NCBI GenBank assembly: GCA_964496075.1
Contig: CAZBXB010000040.1
Location: 1 to 6,189 of the forward strand
Origin: UBA1372 sp964496075
GTDB taxonomy: Bacteria > Patescibacteriota > Microgenomatia > UBA12405
Length of the DNA: 6,189 nucleotides
Reading direction: 5' to 3'
The notes beneath the pieces were generated by a model. It saw only the letters and a list, made by a program, of their open reading frames with translations. It searched no databases and was not told the origin of the DNA. A program made the translations under genes and the position numbers. How positions within the stretch are numbered: the first letter of the stretch is position 1; each line of letters begins with the position of its first letter. This document shows positions 1-5,615 of the stretch, one piece after another.

Positions 1-95
1 ATTTCAGACAAGAAGGTCTCAACGGCCATCTTGGCATCTTTTTTGCTGAGTTTTACTTTTTCAGCTACGATTTCGATCAAATCTTTTTTTGTCAT
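1..95 (-). CDS. HU-family DNA-binding protein, N-terminal part (cut by window edge)
   Basis: The 31 visible codons read MTKKDLIEIVAEKVKLSKKD and onward to a second helix (DAKMAVETFLSE), which is the helix-turn-helix start of HU/IHF-type proteins: a short N-terminal helix beginning 'TKKDLI', a 'kLSKKDA' turn, then helix 2. HU proteins are small dimeric, histone-like proteins that bend and compact DNA in the nucleoid; the family is about 90-100 residues, so roughly two thirds lies outside the window. The beta-arm region is not visible, so HU cannot be separated from IHF subunits. The ATG is supported by a perfect AAGGAG Shine-Dalgarno at 105-110 and a promoter at 129-156. It lies downstream of rny on the same strand but has its own promoter. 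Confidence 0.85.
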   Translation of the reverse strand, partial: MTKKDLIEIVAEKVKLSKKDAKMAVETFLSE

Positions 96-104
96 TTAGA
101 TTTT

Positions 105-110
105 CTCCTT
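105..110 (-). promoter_or_regulatory. Shine-Dalgarno of the HU gene
   Basis: AAGGAG on the minus strand lies 9 bases before the ATG at 95-93. It is the strongest ribosome binding site in the window and fixes the HU start. Confidence 0.8.
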
Positions 111-128
111 AAATATTAATTCACTCTC

Positions 129-156
129 ATTCTACCCAAATGAAATCAAAATTCAA
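129..156 (-). promoter_or_regulatory. Putative sigma-70-type promoter of the HU gene
   Basis: On the minus strand TTGAAT (151-156, 4 of 6 matches to the -35 consensus) and TAGAAT (129-134, 5 of 6 matches to the -10 consensus) are separated by 16 bases. Transcription would start near 122, giving a leader of about 27 bases that contains the Shine-Dalgarno. This would let HU be expressed independently of rny. It was found by eye only. Confidence 0.55.
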
Positions 157-236
157 GTTTTAAATGACCTATTTAACCGCAAAATTATTTAAGACTATCA
201 AAATATCTCCCTTTTGTCGGTCAATTATTTTCTTCC

Positions 237-267
237 TTAATACACACCAAAAACATATTGGTATTAA
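237..267 (-). other. Weak AT-rich imperfect hairpin between rny and the HU gene
   Basis: TTAATA (237-242) pairs with TATTAA (262-267) and CCAA (247-250) with TTGG (258-261), leaving a four-base bulge and a seven-base loop. It sits 17 bases after the rny stop on the minus strand. There is no T-run after it, so it is not a convincing intrinsic terminator; it could be a weak 3' end structure or chance in AT-rich DNA. The rest of the 188-base gap holds only the HU promoter and Shine-Dalgarno. Confidence 0.25.
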
Positions 268-283
268 GCTGACCCTAGTTAAA

Positions 284-1804
284 TTATTCGTCAGAAATTG
301 CCTTGTTAGATTTCTGTTTTGTAAAACTACTCCTTGTTTCTCGGACAGTAGTTACCCGTATCCTTCCTGCCCATTTGGCTTCCTCTTCAAGACCTTCAGC
401 AATTTCTTGGGCCAAGATGACGGCTTCATCATCACTGACTTGGGCCGCATCTACTATTACCATTACTTCACGGCCGGCCTGATAGGCTGCCACATCCTTA
501 ACACCCTTTTTATCCATAGCTACTTTTTCAATACTTTTCATCCTCTTTAGGTATTCTTCATGTCCGTCATATCTCGATCCTGGTCTGGATCCGGAGATTG
601 CATCAGCCAAGTAACTTACGGCCGATATTACCGAAGAAAAAGGTTTATCAGCATGACTCTCTTCAACCGCGTTGATTATAGATTCCGGTACCCTATATTT
701 TCGAAGCATTTCTACACCCAAATCTACATGATTACCCTCATCTTGATCAGATACTTTACCGATATCATGCACTAGGGCCGCCATCTTGGCCATATTTACA
801 TTAATATTAAGTTCTTTAGCTAAAGCTCCTGCTAATTTTGCAACTTCTATACTATGTTTAGCTAAGTTTTGGCCGTAGGAAAATCTATATTTATACTTAC
901 CTATGCTTCTAATTAGTTCAGTTGGTAGATTATAGAGTCCAACTTCTTGACATATTTTTTGACCATCAGTTAGCAAAACCTTTTCCATGTTTAACTTTGT
1001 TTGCGCTACCACTTGTTCGATTCTTACCGGTTGAATTCTGCCATCTCTAATTAGTTTTTCCAAAGAAAGTTTGGCTATTTCTCTTCTAATAGGATCAAAT
1101 GAAGAGATCAGCACTCTATCGTCTTCTTCCAACTCAAGTTCAACTCCGGTCACTTTTTCAAAAGTTCTGATGTTTCTACCTTCACGGCCAATTATCTTAC
1201 CTTTAATTTTTTCATCCGGCAGATCAATGGTAGAAATAGTGTATTCGGCCACAAAATCGGTTACTCCGTGATGAATCGTATCTAGTACCATGTTCTGAAT
1301 TATTTCATCTTCCTTCTGTTTTATTTCTTCTTTGGCTTCGACAATTCTTTTAGCTACCCAATTAGCCATTCTCTTTTCGGTGTTCTTGATGATAATATCT
1401 TTAGCCTCTGATACAGATAAAGTCGAAATTTGCTCCAATTTATCCAGTTGTTTTTTATACAGTTCATCTATTTGTTCTCTTTTAAGGCTAGTTTGTTCAC
1501 TTAATCTATCTATATTCCTCTCTTTGTCTAAAAGATACTTTTCTTTTGAATCCAAGGATCTTAATCGTTGAAAAATTTCCCTTTCTTTTTCTTCAACTTC
1601 TTTTTTAACTAATTGTTCAACTCTTTTACTTACATCAATTTTGCTTTCGACAACAGTTTTAACAGTTTTATTTGCCTTAGTCTTCAAACTAACTCTATTT
1701 TTCTGAACATCATCAGATTTTTTTTGTGGTACATTTTTTACTTCTACTGTATCGGCGTCCACACCCCATATATTTTTAACCTTACTAAACAAGGAATTAA
1801 ACAT
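284..1804 (-). CDS. rny: Ribonuclease Y (KH and HD domains), lacking the usual transmembrane anchor
   Basis: RNase Y is the endoribonuclease that starts mRNA decay in many bacteria lacking RNase E. The 506 residues match family size and order. Residues 1-14 form an amphipathic helix, 18-55 look like a polar linker, and 56-170 are a Lys/Glu-rich coiled coil. A KH RNA-binding domain lies at about 195-260, with the GKIIGREGRNIR signature at 202-213. The HD phosphohydrolase domain covers about 310-405, with H317, H346-D347 (ALVHDIGK), H359, H384 and D401. The C-terminal part includes YQAGREV (441-447) and VTTVRET (484-490), followed by a short polar tail. Most RNase Y proteins begin with a membrane-spanning helix; this one has none, and an in-frame TAG five codons upstream rules out a longer product from this frame. 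The first histidine of the family's paired HH is serine here (S383). A GTAGGAG Shine-Dalgarno supports the ATG. It lies downstream of recA-recX. Confidence 0.95.
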   Translation of the reverse strand: MFNSLFSKVKNIWGVDADTVEVKNVPQKKSDDVQKNRVSLKTKANKTVKTVVESKIDVSKRVEQLVKKEVEEKEREIFQRLRSLDSKEKYLLDKERNIDRLSEQTSLKREQIDELYKKQLDKLEQISTLSVSEAKDIIIKNTEKRMANWVAKRIVEAKEEIKQKEDEIIQNMVLDTIHHGVTDFVAEYTISTIDLPDEKIKGKIIGREGRNIRTFEKVTGVELELEEDDRVLISSFDPIRREIAKLSLEKLIRDGRIQPVRIEQVVAQTKLNMEKVLLTDGQKICQEVGLYNLPTELIRSIGKYKYRFSYGQNLAKHSIEVAKLAGALAKELNINVNMAKMAALVHDIGKVSDQDEGNHVDLGVEMLRKYRVPESIINAVEESHADKPFSSVISAVSYLADAISGSRPGSRYDGHEEYLKRMKSIEKVAMDKKGVKDVAAYQAGREVMVIVDAAQVSDDEAVILAQEIAEGLEEEAKWAGRIRVTTVRETRSSFTKQKSNKAISDE

Positions 1805-1813
1805 TTTACTTTT

Positions 1814-1818
1814 CTCCT
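1814..1818 (-). promoter_or_regulatory. rny: Shine-Dalgarno of rny; decides the start
   Basis: AGGAG on the minus strand lies 9 bases before the ATG at 1804-1802. Together with an in-frame TAG at codon -5 it fixes the start and shows that the missing transmembrane segment is not a start-site error. Confidence 0.75.
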
Positions 1819-1927
1819 ACAGCCAAAATTACCTCAAAAGCGTCACACAATCACCAAAACTGCTCGGCCCAGCCGTACGTTTTGTAGAAATCATAAACAT
1901 CTTTAACTTCAAGGTTATTCTGGCAAA

Positions 1928-1933
1928 ATTATA
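1928..1933 (-). promoter_or_regulatory. Possible -10 box of an rny promoter
   Basis: A perfect TATAAT on the minus strand in the 152-base recX-rny gap. No good -35 is found 16-18 bases upstream and there is no TGn extension, so support is the -10 alone in AT-rich DNA. Use of it would give an rny leader of about 115 bases. Alternatively rny is read through from recA-recX. Confidence 0.3.
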
Positions 1934-1956
1934 ATTTAATTTCAAAACAGTATATT

Positions 1957-2625
1957 TTACCCGTTATTTGTTAGTTCGTCAATCTCTGTTTTTGCCAACT
2001 CTATGGAAAAACCTTTTCGATACAGGCTTGCCAGTAATTTCCTTTTTTCATCTCGACCAAGTTCATTTTTACCTCTCATTTTCTTAACAATACAGGTCCT
2101 GATTGCCTCTTTTTCTCTATCATCAACATCAACCATATATTCATTAATTACATTTTTGTCAACCCCCTTACTCAAAAGTTTAAAAAAGATTTCTTTTTTT
2201 GATTTATTTTTATATTTTCTTAACATCGATTCCACATATACTCCGTCGTCAACAAATTTCTTCTTCCTCAAAAAATCCAAGTTTGTACAAACTATATCAT
2301 CAATTATATTTTTATCCATATCTATCTTATTTTTAGCTAGCCAATTATCAATTTTTTTTTCAATCCTTCTTTTCAATTCAGCCTCACTTTTGGCCGAGAT
2401 TGACAAAAGGTTAAAGCTATAATTTTTCGCCAAAAACCCAACTGCCAATCTGACCAATTTGCACCACTCGGCCTCATTTAGTCCCCGTCCTCTTTTATAT
2501 TTCTCCCGCCCAAAATCATCAATTGCTATTTTCAGATCCACTTCACCCACCGACACACAGACGCCATTATTCGATATTATCCTTATTTTATCAATTACTT
2601 TTGTTACGCCAGTACCGCCTTCCAT
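1957..2625 (-). CDS. recX: RecA regulator RecX
   Basis: RecX binds the RecA filament and modulates (usually inhibits) strand exchange and the RecA co-protease activity. The 222-residue product is rich in Lys, Arg and Glu and is built of helical repeats as in the family. A first repeat around 55-105 includes SAKSEAELKRRIEKKI. The best match is the central repeat at 124-164, where FVDD, then the KSKKEI and LLSKGVD segments match the RecX pattern 'F-x-DD-x-x-[FY] ... G-x-x-x-I-x-x-L-x-x-K-G-[VI]'. A last repeat at about 190-218 includes RKLLASLYRKGFS. The ATG lies inside the last codons of recA (22-base overlap, different frame) with no strong Shine-Dalgarno, which suggests translational coupling to recA. 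Residues 1-50 are not typical of RecX and may be a lineage-specific N-terminal extension. The coding strand contains a run of nine A at 2352-2360. Sequence similarity alone is moderate; position next to recA makes the call firm. Confidence 0.88.
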   Translation of the reverse strand: MEGGTGVTKVIDKIRIISNNGVCVSVGEVDLKIAIDDFGREKYKRGRGLNEAEWCKLVRLAVGFLAKNYSFNLLSISAKSEAELKRRIEKKIDNWLAKNKIDMDKNIIDDIVCTNLDFLRKKKFVDDGVYVESMLRKYKNKSKKEIFFKLLSKGVDKNVINEYMVDVDDREKEAIRTCIVKKMRGKNELGRDEKRKLLASLYRKGFSIELAKTEIDELTNNG

Positions 2626-3632
2626 ATATTTTTCTTAAGTTTCTCGACTACCTTAGGATTAGTTTTAAGATATTTCTTAGCTGCCTCCCTACCTTGGCCA
2701 ATTGTTTCGTCTCCAATCTTAAAAAAGGCTCCCGCCTTACTGACAAACCCATGTTCCACCGCCAGATCCAAAACACCACCGGTCAGAGAAATACCTTCAT
2801 CGTTCATTATGTCAAATTCGGTTTGTCTAAATGGTGGAGCTACCTTATTTTTAATAACCCTAGCTCTATGTTGAGAACCCACCGGATCACCACCCGTCGT
2901 TTTTATGTTGGCAATTTTCCTTAAATCAATCCGAATAGAGGCATAAAATTTCATGGCCAGCCCCCCCGAGGTTGTTTCAGGATTACCAAACATAATCCCA
3001 ATCTTGTGTCTTATCTGATTAGTAAAAATAACGACAGTTTTTGACTTAGATATGGCTCCGGCCAGTTTTCTTAATGCTTGAGACATTAGCCTAGCTTGCA
3101 TACCCATCATTGAATCGCCCATTTCTCCTTCAATTTCAGCTTTTGGTACCAAGGCTGCCACAGAATCCACCACAATTACATCAACCGCATTGGATCTAAC
3201 TAATGTTTCAACGATTTCTAAAGCCTGTTCACCATTGTCTGGTTGAGATATTAACAGATCATCCAAGTTGACTCCGACCACTTTAGCTCTGGATGGATCC
3301 AAACCATGTTCGGCGTCAATAAAGGCAGCCGTTCCACCAACTTTTTGAGCTTCGGCAATTACATGTAAGCACAAGGTTGTTTTTCCCGATGCCTCCGGTC
3401 CAAACACTTCAGAGATTCGACCTCGTGGAAATCCACCCACACCTAAAGCAATATCAAGAGGTAGACACCCCGTTGGTATAACCGCAATCTTCATATCAGC
3501 CTCTGCCCCCATTTTCATAATGGCACCGTCTCCGTAAGTCTTTGTTATCTGTTCTAGTGCAATTTTAATAGCTTCTTTTTTACCGGCGACTATCTTACTT
3601 TCTTTAGCAGTGTTTTTCTTTTTCTTTGGCAT
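2604..3632 (-). CDS. recA: Recombinase RecA
   Basis: RecA is the ATP-dependent filament-forming recombinase for homologous repair and for activating LexA-type autocleavage. From the ATG at 3632 the protein has 342 residues, normal for the family. Visible landmarks are the N-terminal oligomerisation helix region (about 18-45), Walker A GPEASGKT (78-85, with Ala where Ser is usual), the catalytic Glu in AEHGLDP (108), Walker B VIVVDS (152-157), DNA-binding loop 1 around EGEMGDSMMGMQAR (168-181), and loop 2 around MFGNPETTSGG (214-224). The C-terminal domain is present, but the acidic tail seen in many RecA proteins is missing and the end is short and basic. An in-frame TTG at 3641-3639 would add three residues (MKH). 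I prefer the ATG because MPKKKK is a normal RecA start, but neither start has a Shine-Dalgarno. No SOS operator could be recognised upstream. Confidence 0.98.
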   Translation of the reverse strand: MPKKKKNTAKESKIVAGKKEAIKIALEQITKTYGDGAIMKMGAEADMKIAVIPTGCLPLDIALGVGGFPRGRISEVFGPEASGKTTLCLHVIAEAQKVGGTAAFIDAEHGLDPSRAKVVGVNLDDLLISQPDNGEQALEIVETLVRSNAVDVIVVDSVAALVPKAEIEGEMGDSMMGMQARLMSQALRKLAGAISKSKTVVIFTNQIRHKIGIMFGNPETTSGGLAMKFYASIRIDLRKIANIKTTGGDPVGSQHRARVIKNKVAPPFRQTEFDIMNDEGISLTGGVLDLAVEHGFVSKAGAFFKIGDETIGQGREAAKKYLKTNPKVVEKLKKNIWKAVLA

Positions 3633-3656
3633 ATGTTTCAAAAATATTAATACTTA

Positions 3657-3686
3657 TTGATAACAACTAAACAAGGACTATGTCAA
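3657..3686 (-). promoter_or_regulatory. Putative recA promoter
   Basis: On the minus strand a perfect TTGACA -35 (3681-3686) is followed after 18 bases by TATCAA (3657-3662, 4 of 6 matches to the -10 consensus). Predicted transcription start is near 3650, leaving a leader of about 18 bases with no Shine-Dalgarno. The -35 lies 28 bases after the stop of the upstream phosphatase gene, so recA-recX probably has its own transcript. Confidence 0.55.
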
Positions 3687-3713
3687 GCCCCAAAACCAAA
3701 CAAAACCCGAAGA

Positions 3714-4352
3714 TCACTTATCGTCAAGGTGAGTTGTGTCGTTTAATAAATTTACATAAAAATATTTATTTTCGGGCAAATATTCCAATATTGATAGAGA
3801 TGCTTTGCTAACTCTTATGGCGTGAAATAATCTCAACATTGTTTCTTCTTGATAATTGTCCCCAAGAATACAGCCGGCAATCAAGCACCGAATAGCATAG
3901 GCATGCGACACCACCAAAATATTCTTATCAATATATTTTTCAATCATCTCGTTTTTAAAATCAGCCATTCGTAAAACCACATCACGAAGAGATTCACCTT
4001 CATTTAAAAACCTCCATTCAAGGGTGTTTTGTAAATTCAGTTTCTCTTTGTCATATTTCTTAACAATTTCGTCGGTCAGTTTGGCCCCATACAGTTTTTT
4101 AGGATGATCAATTTCTCTCAGCCTTTTGTCCGACTCATGTTTTATTCCTGTTAATTTTGATATAGTCTCAGCCGTCTCTTCCGTTCTTTTCACTGGACTG
4201 GAGAAAAACAAATCAATCTCAAAATCCGTCAATCTTTGGCCAATTCTTTTGACTTGTGTCAAGCCTTGCTGACTCAAGCTAGACTCTTCTGTTTGTCTTT
4301 GCTTGTTTTCTAGATGATCTGTTGATCCATGCCTGACTATAAAAAGTCTCAC
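3714..4352 (-). CDS. Histidine phosphatase family protein (phosphoglycerate mutase-like)
   Basis: Read from the GTG at 4352 the 212-residue protein starts MRLFIVRHGSTD, the classic opening of the histidine phosphatase (branch 1, cofactor-dependent phosphoglycerate mutase-like) family. The phospho-acceptor is H8 in RHG (7-9). R56 in SSPVKRTEET, E80 in LREID, the GES motif (123-125) and the second catalytic H150 in VVSHAYAIR are all present, so the enzyme should be active as a phosphatase or mutase. Substrate cannot be told from sequence; relatives act on sugar phosphates, nucleotides and alpha-ribazole phosphate. A GTG at 4367 would add MLYLL, but that codon overlaps the likely -10 box and is not part of the fold. 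There is no Shine-Dalgarno, and the -10 box ends 5 bases before GTG 4352, pointing to a leaderless mRNA. The gene ends in TGA, which shows TGA is a stop here. Confidence 0.88.
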   Translation of the reverse strand: MRLFIVRHGSTDHLENKQRQTEESSLSQQGLTQVKRIGQRLTDFEIDLFFSSPVKRTEETAETISKLTGIKHESDKRLREIDHPKKLYGAKLTDEIVKKYDKEKLNLQNTLEWRFLNEGESLRDVVLRMADFKNEMIEKYIDKNILVVSHAYAIRCLIAGCILGDNYQEETMLRLFHAIRVSKASLSILEYLPENKYFYVNLLNDTTHLDDK

Positions 4353-4357
4353 AAGCA

Positions 4358-4366
4358 AATATAACA
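4358..4366 (-). promoter_or_regulatory. Extended -10 promoter of the histidine phosphatase gene, leaderless geometry
   Basis: TGTTATATT on the minus strand combines a TGn extension (4364-4366) with TATATT (4358-4363). Only TGCTT separates it from the GTG at 4352, so transcription would begin at or next to the start codon. No matching -35 is seen, as is common for extended -10 promoters. The same nine bases occur before the last gene of the window. Confidence 0.5.
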
Positions 4367-4455
4367 CTAAAAAAATCCATCAAACACTGGTAAAATAACA
4401 ACACCTAGTGACTTACTAAGCTATACAAGACGGGCCACTGTTCGTTGTACCGTAA

Positions 4456-4492
4456 GCGGGCCTAGCCCGCCGTAGCTTTAGCGTAGGCGGGG
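4456..4492. repeat. GC-rich palindromic element (REP-like) abutting the tRNA gene
   Basis: GCGGGC (4456-4461) and GCCCGC (4465-4470) form a perfect 6-bp stem with a CTA loop. CCCGCC (4466-4471) can alternatively pair with GGCGGG (4486-4491), the last four bases of which are the first bases of the tRNA acceptor stem. The block is far more GC-rich than its surroundings, with internal CGTAGC and GCGTAG similarity. There is no T-run, so it is not a simple intrinsic terminator. Whether copies exist elsewhere in the genome cannot be seen from this window. Confidence 0.5.
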
Positions 4493-4561
4493 ATTGGCGC
4501 AATTGGCTAGCGCGCGCGCATGGGGTGCGCGAGGTTACGAGTTCGAATCTCGTATTCCCGA
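4488..4561 (+). tRNA. tRNA-Pro (anticodon GGG)
   Basis: A complete cloverleaf of 74 nt folds by eye. The acceptor stem is CGGGGAT/ATTCCCG with one G-T wobble. The D stem is GCGC/GCGC around AATTGGCTA. The anticodon stem is CGCGC/GCGCG around the loop ATGGGGT, with T33 at 4521 and anticodon GGG at 4522-4524. The variable loop is AGGTT, and the T arm is ACGAG/CTCGT around TTCGAAT. The C1-G72 pair and A73 are normal for bacterial tRNA-Pro, and A32 with T38 in the loop is the pattern known for bacterial tRNA-Pro(GGG). It should read CCC and CCU codons. The 3' CCA is not encoded (ACAT follows the stem), so CCA must be added by a nucleotidyltransferase. The 5' end abuts a GC-rich palindrome. A clear promoter is not seen; TATACA at 4422-4427 is a weak -10 candidate. 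Confidence 0.96.
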
Positions 4562-4573
4562 CATTTTTCTCGT

Positions 4574-4579
4574 TATAAT
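4574..4579 (+). promoter_or_regulatory. -10 box of mltG, leaderless geometry
   Basis: A perfect TATAAT lies 12 bases after the tRNA 3' end, and TACTT separates it from the mltG ATG at 4585. With the usual 6-8 base distance the first transcribed base would be at the start codon. No Shine-Dalgarno precedes the ATG. A -35 at 17 bases would fall in the tRNA acceptor end (CGTATT) and is poor. Alternatively mltG is read through from the tRNA. Confidence 0.5.
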
Positions 4580-4584
4580 TACTT

Positions 4585-5556
4585 ATGTCCAAAAGACTTT
4601 TAGCCATAGTATTTTTTACCCCAATAATTATCGCCCTTGTCATTAATTTTCTTTTCTTTTCTCCTGTCGATCCCAAGGCCGATACTCAAATATTTATTGT
4701 CGACGCCGACTCTTCCCGGGCACAGATCGTCGATAATCTTTTGGGTCAAGGCTATATCAAAAAAATCTGGCCACTTAAATTCACCCTTTCCCTAAAAGCT
4801 GGCCAGAATCAGACTCAACTTGGAGGTTATTACCTATCAAAAAGCCAAACTGTTTGGCAGATCGCCAACAAATTAAAATCTCCGCCTGATTTAATTTGGA
4901 TCGCTTTTTCCGAAGGTCTAAGAAAAGAACAAATCGGGGAAATCTTGGCTCAAAATCTAAACTGGCCGGAAGACGAATTAGAAAAATGGAACACCATCTA
5001 CACCGCCACCTCGCCAGAATACACCGAGGGTGTTTACTTTCCCGACACCTATTTAATTCCAGTTAACGAGACAGGCGATCTTATCGCTCAAAGAATGATA
5101 AGAAACTTCAATGACAAGCTTAATCCCTATTTAGAGGAACTTGCCAAACAAAACATCAAGTGGACCACAGCCATCAAGCTTGCCTCAATCATCCAAAGAG
5201 AAGCTGGTGGCAGTCACGATATGCCTCTTGTTGCCGGCATCCTTTGGAACCGGCTATTGATAGATATGAAGCTTGATATCGACGCTACTGTTCAATACGC
5301 CCGGGGTCAGACCGCTTCCGGCTGGTGGACACCAATCTCGGGCGATCAAACCAGATCAATTGATTCTCCCTACAATACCTACAAATACAAAGGCCGTCCT
5401 CCCACTCCAATTTGCAATCCCGGTCTACGGACCATCAAGGCCGTCCTGTACCCAGAAGAGTCTGATTATCTTTTTTATCTTCACGACACTTCCGGCCAAA
5501 TCCACACTGCCAAAACGTACCAAGAACATTTAGACAATATTGATGAGTTCTTATAA
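4585..5556 (+). CDS. mltG: Endolytic murein transglycosylase MltG
   Basis: MltG (YceG-like family) is an inner-membrane lytic transglycosylase that cuts nascent glycan strands inside the chain and is thought to set strand length or terminate elongation. The 323 residues match the family. A single membrane helix lies at about 4-25, with a short basic N-terminus inside the cell. It is followed by a LysM-like small domain (about 34-98) with GQGYIKK and LGGYYLSKSQTVWQIANKL, and then the catalytic domain (about 100-320). Family signatures are EGVYFPDTY (148-156), ASIIQREAG (200-208) with the catalytic Glu at 206, GILWNRL (218-224), the SPYNTY segment (261-266) and NPGL (278-281). All essential parts are present. 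It follows tRNA-Pro by 23 bases and has a -10 box 5 bases before the ATG with no Shine-Dalgarno, so a leaderless mRNA is likely. It ends in TAA, and the next gene starts 59 bases later on the same strand. Confidence 0.95.
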   Translation: MSKRLLAIVFFTPIIIALVINFLFFSPVDPKADTQIFIVDADSSRAQIVDNLLGQGYIKKIWPLKFTLSLKAGQNQTQLGGYYLSKSQTVWQIANKLKSPPDLIWIAFSEGLRKEQIGEILAQNLNWPEDELEKWNTIYTATSPEYTEGVYFPDTYLIPVNETGDLIAQRMIRNFNDKLNPYLEELAKQNIKWTTAIKLASIIQREAGGSHDMPLVAGILWNRLLIDMKLDIDATVQYARGQTASGWWTPISGDQTRSIDSPYNTYKYKGRPPTPICNPGLRTIKAVLYPEESDYLFYLHDTSGQIHTAKTYQEHLDNIDEFL

Positions 5557-5580
5557 TACTTTTCAAAATATTCTAAACTA

Positions 5581-5609
5581 TTTTCACACCGACCATTAAC
5601 TGTTATATT
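5581..5609 (+). promoter_or_regulatory. Putative extended -10 promoter of the right-edge gene
   Basis: TTTTCA (5581-5586, 4 of 6 matches to -35) is 17 bases from TATATT (5604-5609), which is preceded by TGT (5601-5603). The box ends 6 bases before the GTG at 5616, again placing the transcription start at or next to the start codon. TGTTATATT is identical to the box of the phosphatase gene. Confidence 0.5.
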
Positions 5610-5615
5610 AAGTTT

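Noticed and set aside
164..550. Plus-strand open frame of 128 codons over the rny 3' end
   Set aside because: Most of it is antisense to the conserved C-terminal part of RNase Y; the composition is that of a shadow frame.
1861..1876. Small GC inverted repeat CGGC-CCA-GCCG in the recX-rny gap
   Set aside because: The stem has only four base pairs, with mismatches outside it and no T-run; it is likely chance.
2003..2924. Plus-strand open frames (2003-2422 and 2523-2924) over recX and recA
   Set aside because: They are antisense to well-supported genes and low in complexity (Ser, Leu and Phe rich from antisense Lys and Glu codons).
3628..3645. Possible LexA/DinR-type SOS box around GAAACATATG before recA
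   Set aside because: It resembles half of the Gram-positive GAAC-N4-GTTC operator, but the other half (GCC) does not match and the site overlaps the start codon. No palindrome remains.
3687..3713. A terminator between the phosphatase gene and recA
   Set aside because: The stretch is T- and G-rich but forms no stem, so no intrinsic terminator can be claimed.
4416..4676. An 86-residue minus-strand open frame spanning the tRNA and the start of mltG
   Set aside because: It is antisense to the tRNA-Pro, the palindrome and the first 30 mltG codons; its RFELVTSRTPCARAS-type peptide is what antisense tRNA sequence yields. It has no independent support.
5273..5533. Plus-strand 86-codon frame inside mltG
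   Set aside because: It lies within the conserved catalytic domain of MltG in another frame; it is an overlap shadow.
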